Assembly (NCBI GenBank): GCA_009783065.1
Contig: WRHV01000013.1
Coordinates: 1-24,510, forward strand
Direction: 5' to 3'
Length of the DNA: 24,510 nucleotides
Source of the DNA: Betaproteobacteria bacterium
Lineage (GTDB): Bacteria > Pseudomonadota > Gammaproteobacteria > Burkholderiales > Burkholderiaceae
The notes under the pieces were generated by a model that searched no databases, was not told the origin of the DNA, and worked only from the letters and a program-made list of their open reading frames with translations. The position numbers and the translations under genes are program-made. Every line of letters starts with the position of its first letter. Position 1 is the first letter of the stretch. Shown here piece after piece: positions 9,194 to 16,778 of this stretch.

Positions 9194-9199
9194 ATTATA
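9194..9199 (-). promoter_or_regulatory. Possible sodB promoter (-10 box)
   Basis: A perfect TATAAT on the minus strand 45 bases upstream of the sodB start; transcription would begin near 9187. The -35 is not recognisable, so an activator or an imperfect -35 may be involved. No clear Fur box was found. Confidence 0.4.
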
Positions 9200-9470
9200 A
9201 GTGAAAGCAAAAAATAACGCAGCGCACGCTGTGATTTCCCAAGCCTTCCCAATTTCCATCCCTTTTTTTTCAGAATATCTTTTTATAGTGAAGCCATTAT
9301 GACCCATATTCAATTTTGTCCGTTTTTATGTCTTTAACTTGTAAAAGAAACATCAACCTGATCCTAAACCCCTTTATGGTGAAGGAATCTGCTAACCAAA
9401 CTGATACCACCATATAGAAGGCAGAAAAACTTTCTGCTTACCGAGAAAAACTCACCTATTGACCATACCT

Positions 9471-10009
9471 TAAAGGAGGTATTCTCATAGAAAAAGCACT
9501 GACCTGCCAGTTAGAAGGCGAACTGGATGTGATGCTAGCCAGAAAGACGGTGCACCAGGCAATCCCGATATATCATCGGCGCGATTGATGAAAACGGCCA
9601 TGTCTTTCTGATAGAAGATACTCGCGAATTGAAACCTATTGCCGATTATCCGGAGAGGAAAAAGTGCGAAAATAAGCTATATGCAGGAAATAACCATCAC
9701 TCTGCATACTATTTGTGTACAACATCCTGCCGAATGGCGGGGCTTTGACAAACCTTATTCGAAAAATGAGCAAATTCAAACAATCAGATAAAAAAATTCG
9801 ATGAATTGACCCGAATAGAGTATGGAGAAATTAACACTATCCTTTACCTGATTGATTATATTGATGGCAAAGCCAACTCCAGCAAAAGAAAGCTGTCTGT
9901 CTATATCTATGCCAACAGGGAAAACTGTTTGAGAATCAGGTCAAATAATGATCCAAAACCATCAGCAGCCATGCTGATCCATTCGGAAAAATTTTTACCG
10001 ACCGAATAA
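9471..10009 (+). pseudogene. Decayed, multiply frameshifted gene(s) of unknown function
   Basis: A very good ribosome site (AAAGGAGG, 9472-9479) is followed not by ATG but by ATT CTC ATA, then an open stretch (EKALTCQLEGELDVMLARK) that stops at 9590. A second frame continues with IIGAIDENGHVFLIEDTREL and stops near 9750. A third reads MQEITITLHTICVQHP...EWRGFDKPYSKNE. A last frame gives FDELTRIEYGEINTILYLID through to a TAA at 10007-10009. The last switch happens at a run of seven A (9790-9796): removing one A would join MSKFKQSDKK (ATG at 9766) to the final 72 residues. The pieces have normal protein-like composition, so this is read as one or two inactivated genes. The family was not recognised. 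Sequencing error at the A-run, or two separate small genes, are alternatives. Confidence 0.45.
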
Positions 10010-10055
10010 GGAAAAAAACTTCTTTGATACCATTTACTAAAAATGGCACTAATAC

Positions 10056-10102
10056 AGGTTACAGTTAACGAATCTTTTTCACGGATTATCTAACTGTAAC
10101 CT
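10056..10102. repeat. Perfect 12-bp inverted repeat (long hairpin)
   Basis: AGGTTACAGTTA (10056-10067) pairs perfectly with TAACTGTAACCT (10091-10102); the 23 bases between can add a short AATC/GATT stem around a TTTTTCAC loop. On the plus strand it is followed by TTTT, so it may act as a terminator for the decayed gene upstream. It could also be the relic of a small mobile element; no flanking duplication was seen. Confidence 0.7.
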
Positions 10103-10188
10103 TTTACCCCACCATAATGAAAACACACTCCCAGACCACTGCCTGCGCTCTTGATTCCATTGTTGCAGTGTGTCCCTGGAGTTGTATT

Positions 10189-10365
10189 TTATTTATATGC
10201 TGCCTGACGTTGTGACTGAGCACGAGTGTTACTTTTCTTTTTCTTTGATTTGGTTTGCGCTGTTTTGGATTTGGATGTTGCTGATTTTCCGTTTTGAGTT
10301 TTCTTAGCGGCGTAAACCGGTAAAACAAGGGATATTGACAGAAGGGCTACAAGTAAACGTTTCAT
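10189..10365 (-). CDS. Small secreted Lys/Ser-rich peptide, 58 residues
   Basis: A short gene with a proper ATG, an AAGGAAG ribosome site 6 bases upstream, and a TAA stop. The first 19 residues (MKRLLVALLSISLVLPVYA) form a textbook signal peptide with a V-Y-A cleavage site. The mature part of about 39 residues is extremely basic and polar (Lys, Ser, Thr, Gln; a run of four Lys near residues 41-44) with no Cys and no hydrophobic stretch, so it should be exported to the periplasm and disordered. No family is recognised. Its ribosome site touches the downstream end of an integrase remnant. It could be a surface- or nucleic-acid-binding peptide, but nothing in the sequence decides this. Confidence 0.65.
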   Translation of the reverse strand: MKRLLVALLSISLVLPVYAAKKTQNGKSATSKSKTAQTKSKKKKSNTRAQSQRQAAYK

Positions 10366-10377
10366 GATGTCTTCCTT

Positions 10378-10509
10378 TCATTGTGTTACAACTAAAAATC
10401 GACTGATTGGCTCAAACTTAGAGATCGTCACCACCAGATACACACCGCCACCATTGACCCGTTTATAAGGCTCATCTCCTGGTTTTGCAGTATGTAACTC
10501 GTCCGCTCA
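10378..10509 (-). pseudogene. Remnant of a tyrosine integrase (N-terminal arm-binding domain)
   Basis: A 43-codon open stretch between stops reads AKPGDEPYKRVNGGGVYLVV in its middle. This is close to the conserved beginning of P4-type phage/island integrases (pattern AKPxDKPYKLxDGGGLYLLV, the DUF4102 arm-type DNA-binding domain). The start codon is missing (a TGA stands just upstream), and after about 30 residues similarity ends and a stop follows. The catalytic domain is absent. The neighbouring sequence contains no tRNA gene, so the original attachment site is not evident. Confidence 0.55.
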
Positions 10510-11038
10510 AAATACCGTTAAAAATACGGGATGTCAATGGATTTCATCGGGCATAAAAAAAGAGGATGTGGATGTGATAATTCGGTTTCACAACACCGCG
10601 TTTCAGGTTGTAACTCCCTCTCTCGTCATGGAAAACGACAATAAGGAAATTGCGCCCACATCCTTCGATATCGGTTTTCTATAAATCAACATAAGGCACA
10701 AACATTGCGCTTGTACATTATTCTTTGTAACCACTCCCTCTTTTCTACTGTTGGGGTAACTTGCCTTATTGATACGCCCGGCTACAAATTTATCAAAATC
10801 GGACATCAGCCAGCCAACTAAATGCGTTCCAAGGCATATGAATCCTTGAATTATTCTCCTTAATACACTGAGAAGGCGCTGCGTGATAAGCCTGCACGCG
10901 CTTTGACGTCCGGTAAATGGATGATTGCAGGGTTTGCTGGTTCATTTCCTATCTTTTCCGATCCGATACCTCGGATTTGTTGCAATTAGGAAATTTTTCT
11001 TTTATATAAAAAATAAATAGTATAAGATAAGAAAAATT
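10510..11038. other. Region without an intact gene
   Basis: About 530 bases with no supportable gene. A minus-strand stretch around 10540-10660 (frame reading RNFLIVVFHDERGSYNLKRG) looks protein-like but has no start, so it is probably further debris. A minus-strand open frame of 67 codons at 10603-10806 (MSDFDKFVAGRINKASYPN) cannot be excluded as a small gene but shows no recognisable family. The last 60 bases before the kinase leader are strongly A/T-rich. Confidence 0.4.
10605..10642. repeat. Imperfect direct repeat, copy 1
   Basis: By eye, 28 of 37 aligned positions (one gap) match a segment at 15713-15749 in the same orientation; both contain an AGGTTG start, the core TCCCTCTCTC and a GGAAAAC block. 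The two copies lie either side of the kinase/HD-GYP pair. They could be remnants of the same gene end or boundary marks of an insertion; chance is also possible. Confidence 0.35.
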
Positions 11039-11073
11039 AATATTAAAAGCATGAAAAATAATATTAAAAGCAT
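11039..11073 (+). repeat. Tandem 14-bp direct repeat before the kinase gene
   Basis: AATATTAAAAGCAT occurs at 11039-11052 and 11060-11073, a period of exactly 21 bases (two helical turns), 57 bases upstream of the kinase ATG. Such spacing fits two sites for one regulator on the same DNA face. No regulator is identified. Confidence 0.6.
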
Positions 11074-11129
11074 ATACAGCGTGCCTGCGAGCTTTGTGGA
11101 AGAAGTACGCTGTATGGCGAAGGAAAATT

Positions 11130-13961
11130 ATGTCAATCCGTACGAAAATTATCGCCATTATGTCACTGATTATTATCGTGATTACGGCGGCTTATACGGC
11201 AACCAGCCTGTTTTTCACACATCAACGGTTCCAGGATACGATCAATAAAGATCTGGAAAGTATCGTCGATATAGCGGATATGCTGTTCAGCACGAAAATC
11301 GCCTCACTCAAAGCTGACGCCACCGTGGTAGCGCAATTGATACTTAAGACGCCCGATGCCGACATGAGAAAAACGATGCAGGACATGCTCGTCAATTATC
11401 CGGATTTTATAGCATTGGCAGTAATTGACAGGAAAGGGCAGGTCGATTCCTACGGAAAAACCGCCACTTGGGAAGAATGCGATGAATATTTAGAGAGTGC
11501 GTTTGCCGGGAACACTACTATATCCACCACGCGGGCAAATGAAAAAACCGGCGATTTGGTATTCCACATTTACGTCCCAATTGGAAAAGAAGGCACGCGC
11601 GTTCTGTCTGTGACAATTGACGGCTTGCTGTTTAGCGAAATGCTCCGTCAATTCCGGATATGGAATACGGGCAACGTATTTATGCTTGATGAGAAAGGCA
11701 CGATCATTGCGAATGCCCGTGATCCGTCAGTGCTGGAACGGATGAACTATATCCAAACAAGTGCGCAGAATGAAAACGATGAGAGCGCCGGGAAATTCCA
11801 TAAGGCTATGACGGAGGGTGGCCGGGGTATCGGGCAATACACCTTAAATGGCGTGCCGCGATACTGCGCATGGAAAACGCTGACAGGTTCCGCGGCGGGA
11901 TGGTCCATCGGCGTGATCGCGCCAGTTAATGAGAGTCCGATAGCCAGTGTCCGGCAGTCCCTGTTCATCGCCGCAATCGTTCTCGCTTCGTTCGGGATTA
12001 TTCTCTCCATTGTTATGTCCAGGAACATTGCGGGGCATTTCTACAAAATCAAGGAGCAGAACGAACAATTGAAGGAAATGAATGAATCCGTGCAGAACGC
12101 CTCCGAAGCGAAAAGCTATTTCCTGGCGGGTACAAGCCACGAAATGCGCACCCCGCTGAATGCTGTAATCGGACTGACCTATTTGACGCTTGATATGAAG
12201 GAACTGACGGGCGAGGCACGTGAAAACATCGAAAAAGTGTATAGCTCAGGTGTTACGCTGCTAGGCATTATTAACGACATCCTCGATTTGTCAAAGATTG
12301 AAGCCAGGAAACTGGAGCTAACGCCGCAGCCATATGATTTGCCAAGCCTGATTAATGACATCATCACACTAAACACCATACATATCGGCAGCAAACCGAT
12401 TACGTTCGTGCTCGACCTCGACCCGAAACTGCCCAGCCAAATACAAGGCGACGAACTGCGCGTGAAACAAATATTTAATAATCTTCTATCCAACGCCTTT
12501 AAATATACGCAGGAGGGCGAGGTACGCTGGCGGCTGAGATACGAACGCGACAATGATAACATCTGGCTGGTTGGCAGCGTAAGCGATACCGGAATCGGGA
12601 TAAAGCCTGACGACATCGCCAGGCTGTTCCTGGATTACAGTCAGATTGACGTGAAGAACAACCGTAAAACCGAAGGAACGGGACTTGGGCTTCCGATTGC
12701 AAAACTGCTTTCTGAACTGATGGACGGCAATATTACCGTGGAAAGCGAGTACGGCAAGGGCAGCGTATTTACTGTCCGCCTGCGGCAGGAATTTGTGACG
12801 GGTACTGCAATTGGCGAAGAAGTCGCCAAAAGCCTCACGGAGTTCCGCTATACCGCCAATCGCCTTGCCCGTAACCATAATCTTGTGCGTATCCGCCTAC
12901 CTTACGCCAAAGTACTTGTAGTGGATGACGTAACAACGAATCTGGATATAGTGCGCGGCATCCTTAAACCCTATGATATGCAAGTGGAATGCGTGATGAG
13001 CGGCAAAGAAGCAATTGACCGGATAAAACGTGAGGAAGTCCGCTACAACGCTATTTTTATGGATCATATGATGCCGGAGATGGACGGTATCGAGGCGGTG
13101 AAGCATATCCGGGAACTCGGGACGGAATACGCGAAAACAATACCTATCATCGCGCTAACGGCCAATGCGATTTTCGGGAACGAGGAGATGTTTTTGAAGA
13201 ACGGGTTCCAGGCGTTTTTGTCCAAGCCGATAGATATTATGGTGATGGATGCTGCTATCCGCCACTGGGTACGCGACAAATCGCAGGAGCCCAAAGACAG
13301 CGGATTGCCGGAAAAAGGAACGGCGAAAAATTCGGAGCGGGAAACATATACCATATTCGGCGGCATGCAGGTCGAGGGACTGGACATCGGGAATGCATTG
13401 GCCCGGTTCGGTGGAGACGATAAACTTTATATGGATGTGTTGCGTTCCTACACTGAAAAAACGCCTCCGTTGATTAATAGCATGCGTAGCGTGACAGCAG
13501 ACAAACTGGCGGACTACGCCATCATCGTACATGGGTTGAAAGGCAGCAGCCGCAGTATTGGGGCGGAAGATTTAGCTGCAAAAGCAAAGGCATTGGAACA
13601 TGCGGCCCAAACCGGGGATTTCGCGTTCGTACAAATGAACAACGAGGCCATGCTTGATACAGCGGACCGTTTACTCGCGACGCTAGCTGCCCTGTTTTCC
13701 AAAATTGACAAGGAAAATCCAAAACCGTTGAAACCGGAGCCGGATGTCGCCACGCTGACCTTGCTGCTGGAATCTTGCCAGCAATTTGACATTGATGACG
13801 CGGAAGCTGCGATGACGGTGCTTGAACAATATACCTATGAATCGGAAGAGGGAAATGAACTTGTAAGCTGGTTGAGATCGCAGATGGATGTCATGGGCTT
13901 TAAACTGATTGCCAAACGATTATCGACTTTCTCGGAGAAAACGAACGATATAGTGTTGTAA
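11130..13961 (+). CDS. Hybrid sensor histidine kinase (Cache-like sensor, HisKA, HATPase, receiver, Hpt)
   Basis: A 943-residue membrane sensor. Order: transmembrane helix 1 (about 8-28), a periplasmic Cache-type ligand-binding domain (about 30-280), transmembrane helix 2 (about 287-307), coiled linker, HisKA with H337 (GTSHEMRTPLNAVIG), HATPase with N-box (NNLLSNAFKYT), G1 (DTGIGI) and G2 (GTGLGLPIAKLL), receiver with D645 (IFMDHMMPEMDG), and a C-terminal Hpt domain with H801 (IVHGLKGSSRSIG). It should detect an external small molecule and pass phosphate H337 to D645 to H801. An upstream TTG at 11094 is open, but the ATG at 11130 has an AAGGA site 5 bases before it and puts the helix at the N-terminus. 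The partner regulator begins 17 bases downstream. The ligand is unknown. The style of the sequence resembles kinases from Clostridia and spirochaetes, suggesting transfer, but this is an impression. Confidence 0.93.
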   Translation: MSIRTKIIAIMSLIIIVITAAYTATSLFFTHQRFQDTINKDLESIVDIADMLFSTKIASLKADATVVAQLILKTPDADMRKTMQDMLVNYPDFIALAVIDRKGQVDSYGKTATWEECDEYLESAFAGNTTISTTRANEKTGDLVFHIYVPIGKEGTRVLSVTIDGLLFSEMLRQFRIWNTGNVFMLDEKGTIIANARDPSVLERMNYIQTSAQNENDESAGKFHKAMTEGGRGIGQYTLNGVPRYCAWKTLTGSAAGWSIGVIAPVNESPIASVRQSLFIAAIVLASFGIILSIVMSRNIAGHFYKIKEQNEQLKEMNESVQNASEAKSYFLAGTSHEMRTPLNAVIGLTYLTLDMKELTGEARENIEKVYSSGVTLLGIINDILDLSKIEARKLELTPQPYDLPSLINDIITLNTIHIGSKPITFVLDLDPKLPSQIQGDELRVKQIFNNLLSNAFKYTQEGEVRWRLRYERDNDNIWLVGSVSDTGIGIKPDDIARLFLDYSQIDVKNNRKTEGTGLGLPIAKLLSELMDGNITVESEYGKGSVFTVRLRQEFVTGTAIGEEVAKSLTEFRYTANRLARNHNLVRIRLPYAKVLVVDDVTTNLDIVRGILKPYDMQVECVMSGKEAIDRIKREEVRYNAIFMDHMMPEMDGIEAVKHIRELGTEYAKTIPIIALTANAIFGNEEMFLKNGFQAFLSKPIDIMVMDAAIRHWVRDKSQEPKDSGLPEKGTAKNSERETYTIFGGMQVEGLDIGNALARFGGDDKLYMDVLRSYTEKTPPLINSMRSVTADKLADYAIIVHGLKGSSRSIGAEDLAAKAKALEHAAQTGDFAFVQMNNEAMLDTADRLLATLAALFSKIDKENPKPLKPEPDVATLTLLLESCQQFDIDDAEAAMTVLEQYTYESEEGNELVSWLRSQMDVMGFKLIAKRLSTFSEKTNDIVL

Positions 13962-13978
13962 ATTGGAAATAATTTAAA

Positions 13979-15058
13979 ATGAAACAGGACAAAAAAGTTA
14001 TTTTGCTGGTGGATGACAGCATGGCTCTATTAACGGCAGGGAAAAAAATCATGCGGGATACATATAAGGTATACCCTACCCCCTCCGCCGAAATCATGTT
14101 TGACCTTTTGGAGAACATCACGCCAGACTTAATCCTGCTGGACGTAAATATGCAGGAAGTGAACGGATATGCAGCGATTCAGCGGCTGAAAAGCGATACG
14201 CGCTGGCAGGAAATCCCGGTTATCTTCCTCACGAGCAGATCGGACGAGAGCAGCGAACTGGAGGGACTTACCTTAGGAGCAATTGATTTCATCACTAAGC
14301 CATTTTCTCCGCCGCTTCTGATGAAACGCATTAAAAACCACCTGGCATCCGAGACGCGTCGGACTCAGCTCCAAAAGATGAACGAAAATCTTGAATGTAT
14401 TGTAAAGACGCGAACGCAGCAGATTGTTGATATACAAAACGCTCTGCTCCGCACGATTGCCGATATCATAGAATTTCGTGACGACATCACTGGTAGACAC
14501 ACTACCCGTACACAGAAGTATTTGGAATTATTGATAAAGGAGCTTTCGCTCTCAGGAGAGTATTCCGCTGAGATGCAAGATTGGAAAATTGACCAGTTGA
14601 TTATGTCCGCACCGCTTCATGATGTGGGAAAAATTTCTATCAGCGACATGATTTTGAATAAGCCGGGCAAATTGACTGATACGGAATTCGAAATCATGAA
14701 AGGGCATGTCGCTGCTGGGGTACGCATTATCAAGAAAATTGAGGAAGAAGTGGAAAGCTCCCACCTTTTACGTTTTGCACGCTTAATTGCGGCATCCCAC
14801 CATGAAAAGTGGGATGGCAGCGGCTATCCTGCCGGCTTGAAAGGCACGGATATCCCGTTGGAGGGGAGACTGATGGCAATTGCAGACGTTTATGATGCGC
14901 TTGTTTCCAAACGCCCGTATAAAAAGCCATTCAGTACCAACGAAGCAAGGGAGATTATTATAGCCGGCAGTGGAACGCATTTCGATCCCTTACTCGTAAG
15001 TATGTTTGAGCGCGTAGCAGATCTTTTCGCGCATATATCCCGTGACCTCGCGTATTAA
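13979..15058 (+). CDS. Response regulator with HD-GYP domain (probable c-di-GMP phosphodiesterase)
   Basis: A 359-residue protein: receiver domain (1-122) with phosphoacceptor D55 (LILLDVNMQ), acidic pair D12-D13 and the conserved Lys in TKPF; a coiled linker (about 125-155); and an HD-GYP domain (about 155-345). The metal-binding and signature residues are present: H214-D215 (LHDVGKI), H274-H275 (SHHEKWDGSGYP) and the Gly-Tyr-Pro of GYP at 282-284, followed by IADVYDAL. Such proteins hydrolyse c-di-GMP to GMP or pGpG. It lies 17 bases after the hybrid kinase on the same strand and is the natural receiver of phosphate from its Hpt domain. The ribosome site is weak (GGAAATAATTTAAA), so translation is probably coupled. 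No clear terminator follows. Confidence 0.93.
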   Translation: MKQDKKVILLVDDSMALLTAGKKIMRDTYKVYPTPSAEIMFDLLENITPDLILLDVNMQEVNGYAAIQRLKSDTRWQEIPVIFLTSRSDESSELEGLTLGAIDFITKPFSPPLLMKRIKNHLASETRRTQLQKMNENLECIVKTRTQQIVDIQNALLRTIADIIEFRDDITGRHTTRTQKYLELLIKELSLSGEYSAEMQDWKIDQLIMSAPLHDVGKISISDMILNKPGKLTDTEFEIMKGHVAAGVRIIKKIEEEVESSHLLRFARLIAASHHEKWDGSGYPAGLKGTDIPLEGRLMAIADVYDALVSKRPYKKPFSTNEAREIIIAGSGTHFDPLLVSMFERVADLFAHISRDLAY

Positions 15059-15201
15059 ACTGCTTTGTTCGCGCTTATGTTTCAATGGGGACTACCGAAC
15101 AAACTCCTGAAGCCCGCATGAATGCTTGCTTTGAATTTTCAGCATTTTTGACATGCCCCTAAAAATACTCCCATTATGATTTGCAACTCTGCTTTTCAGG
15201 C

Positions 15202-15480
15202 TCAATCACCTGCCGATTTCAGCAAATCATAATGTTCAGTGACCCATACATAAATTACGCCGCAGGGTGTCAAAAACGGCTCTTTCCATATTTTGACTTT
15301 TTCGCTGCCAACTGGCAGCTCTGCTGAATCACCATGCTTTTCGTACGGGAGTTCAACAAATCGTACCTCTTCAAGCCGCCCGTCGCAATGTTGCATTTCA
15401 TTCAAACAAAAAACCCTCATGGCCTTATCCCATTGTGCACTTCAAATTATCATTATCCAGTTCGAAATCTTTTTGCTCAT
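15202..15480 (-). pseudogene. Small gene of unknown function interrupted by an in-frame TGA
   Basis: An ATG at 15480 (MSKKISNWIMII) with an AAGAAG site 5 bases upstream runs into TGA at codon 13 (15444-15442). The same frame then continues without a stop for 79 codons (SAQWDKAMRVFCLNEMQHCDG...) to TGA at 15204-15202. The downstream part has convincing protein composition and charge pattern. The TGA may have been TGG (Trp). A shorter functional version could start at the ATG at 15420, but that one has only a weak site. No family was recognised. Selenocysteine is unlikely: no hairpin resembling a SECIS was recognised after the TGA. Confidence 0.5.
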
Positions 15481-15573
15481 AATATCTTCTTTATCTCGTC
15501 TGACATTTTTGGAGTTTCCAAAATTCTACTCTCTTAGAGCCTCCAAAAGGTGACAAATCGAAACTGTTAAGGG

Positions 15574-15711
15574 TTACTGCTGGCTGATATAGAAGCGGAT
15601 CGGTACTGAGACTCGCAACGGCAAGTCAGCATTTTTCAGGAAAAATTTCGGGTTAGCGTTAATTTGAGGGATCAACACTTGGAATCCACTAATCAAACTT
15701 AAACTATTTAA
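15574..15711 (-). pseudogene. Probable C-terminal remnant of an unidentified gene
   Basis: An open stretch of about 45 codons ends in TAA at 15576-15574. The last ~35 residues (for example GFQVLIPQINANPKFFLK, then DLPLRVSVPIRFYISQQ) look like the end of a folded protein. No credible start or ribosome site lies upstream, and the frame is closed by a TGA near 15735. It is read as debris; the family is unknown. Confidence 0.3.
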
Positions 15712-15712
15712 T

Positions 15713-15749
15713 AGGTTGCGTTCCCTCTCTCACCGGGGAAAACTGCAAT
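15713..15749. repeat. Imperfect direct repeat, copy 2
   Basis: Partner of the segment at 10605-10642 (28 of 37 positions alike by eye, same orientation). Together they bracket the kinase/HD-GYP pair and the surrounding ruins. Confidence 0.35.
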
Positions 15750-15778
15750 TCTGCGAGTATTTCAAGCAAGTGTTCTGC

Positions 15779-16024
15779 TTACACAAAGAAACGCAACACA
15801 ATATACGGCACGATGAAAAATGCGTAAATCGTGATTTTGTAATAGGCCATCGCCCCATAGATAAGGGTGTTGAGCGTTTCTTTTTTCATGCCGTCGAACC
15901 AGCGACCATGCAGACGGTATATCAGCTCACGTGTGGCAAGATATATAAAAAATATCACGCTGAGGAGGACGATATTGCATATAGCCCCCCAACCGAAAAA
16001 AGATTGCAATTGTTCCTGTGTCAT
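15779..16024 (-). CDS. DUF6868 family small membrane protein
   Basis: An 81-residue protein with two predicted membrane helices: one near residues 12-30 (ICNIVLLSVIFFIYLA) and one near 60-80 (ITIYAFFIVPYIVLRF). The start MTQEQLQSFFGW, the middle IYRLHGRWF and the closing YYKITI...VPYIVLRF fit the pattern of the DUF6868 family, as recalled; its function is unknown. The frame is open much further upstream (to 16177), but the ATG at 16024 has a good AGGTGG site 6 bases away and matches the family start. It is divergent from the secreted peptide gene that starts 46 bases away, so the two share a short promoter region. Confidence 0.75.
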   Translation of the reverse strand: MTQEQLQSFFGWGAICNIVLLSVIFFIYLATRELIYRLHGRWFDGMKKETLNTLIYGAMAYYKITIYAFFIVPYIVLRFFV

Positions 16025-16070
16025 GTTTTTCCACCTATTATATTTGACGTTATTTGATATACTTTTTGCC

Positions 16071-16322
16071 ATGAAAGAGACTGTCATTATCTTCGCTTTA
16101 CTCCTTACCGTTCCGGCATTTGCACAGCCTACGGGAGAAGCCAAAGAAGAAAAGACACCTGCGCACATACAACCCAAGTTGGAAAAAGTGCCTGAAATTA
16201 ATTGCTACATAGATAAAGAAACGGGCGCAATGATTTGTCCAGGCGCAATTGCAGCTTACAGATCTTTGTATGGGAAATGCTGCCATTTCGACTTCCGGAC
16301 AAACTCCACATATTGTCATTGA
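16071..16322 (+). CDS. Small secreted Cys-containing protein, 83 residues
   Basis: The first ~18 residues (MKETVIIFALLLTVPAFA) are a clear signal peptide with an A-F-A cleavage site. The mature part of about 65 residues holds five cysteines (EINCYI, GAMICPG, KCCHF, TYCH), as in a small disulfide-bonded periplasmic protein; the odd number leaves one free or for a partner. The frame is open upstream to 15867, but that part is antisense to the DUF6868 gene and the ATG at 16071 explains the signal peptide. No strong ribosome site is seen. A run of seven T follows the stop. The family is not recognised. Confidence 0.6.
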   Translation: MKETVIIFALLLTVPAFAQPTGEAKEEKTPAHIQPKLEKVPEINCYIDKETGAMICPGAIAAYRSLYGKCCHFDFRTNSTYCH

Positions 16323-16543
16323 CGCTTTTTTTATAACATGATAACCCCGTACGTAATATGAGCCGCAGTTTTCGCAAGAGTTCATTTGTCGGGCATACAA
16401 CTGCGCGTCATGAAAAAACAAGGCAAACGCATGACAGCAAGAAAGATTCGAGCGTTATCTCATTCACGTTTGGCAAGGAATGATGATACCCCCATTGATT
16501 ATCGGGAATCGCCGACTTTATCGGATGTTAAAAAACAGGGGGA

Positions 16544-16617
16544 TGGAGGCTGGGGACGGAATCGAACCGACGTAAACGGCTTTGCAGGCCGCGGCATAAC
16601 CACTTTGCTACCCAGCC
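16544..16617 (-). tRNA. tRNA-Cys (anticodon GCA)
   Basis: 74-nt cloverleaf with encoded CCA: acceptor GGCTGGG/CCCAGCC, U as discriminator base (required for Cys identity), anticodon loop CCTGCAAAG with GCA, T-loop GTTCGATT. It follows two tRNA-Gly genes, as in the E. coli pgsA-glyW-cysT order. After its end comes CCCCCTG and six T, a possible weak terminator without a clear stem. Confidence 0.97.
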
Positions 16618-16630
16618 TTTGAAATTCTTC

Positions 16631-16706
16631 TGGAGCGGGAGAAGGGTCTCGAACCCTCGACCTCAACCTTGGCAAGGTTGCGCTCTACCAACTGAGCTAC
16701 TCCCGC
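16631..16706 (-). tRNA. tRNA-Gly (anticodon GCC), copy 2
   Basis: 76-nt cloverleaf with CCA: acceptor GCGGGAG/CTCCCGC, anticodon loop TTGCCAA with GCC, T-loop GTTCGAGA. By eye identical over its full length to the copy at 16779-16854; 13 bases before tRNA-Cys. Confidence 0.97.
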
Positions 16707-16778
16707 ACATGAGATGGCGTGCACCAGAAAAAAAATTCTGCGCATCCGTTCAAATGCAGCTAAATGCTTTTGAAGAAC

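Noticed and set aside
9041..9313. Minus-strand frame of 90 codons upstream of and overlapping sodB
   Set aside because: Overlaps the sodB start out of frame and contains its promoter; no ribosome site or family.
9421..9437. 7-bp hairpin GCAGAAA/TTTCTGC as terminator
   Set aside because: No T-run on either side; too short to claim a function.
12179..12878. Long minus-strand frames within the kinase gene
   Set aside because: Antisense to conserved kinase motifs; no independent start signals.
15442..15444. Selenocysteine at the in-frame TGA
   Set aside because: No SECIS-like hairpin recognised directly after it and no known selenoprotein family; a nonsense mutation is simpler.
16386..16622. 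Plus-strand frame running through the tRNA-Cys gene
   Set aside because: Its second half is the complement of the tRNA; such frames are well-known artefacts.
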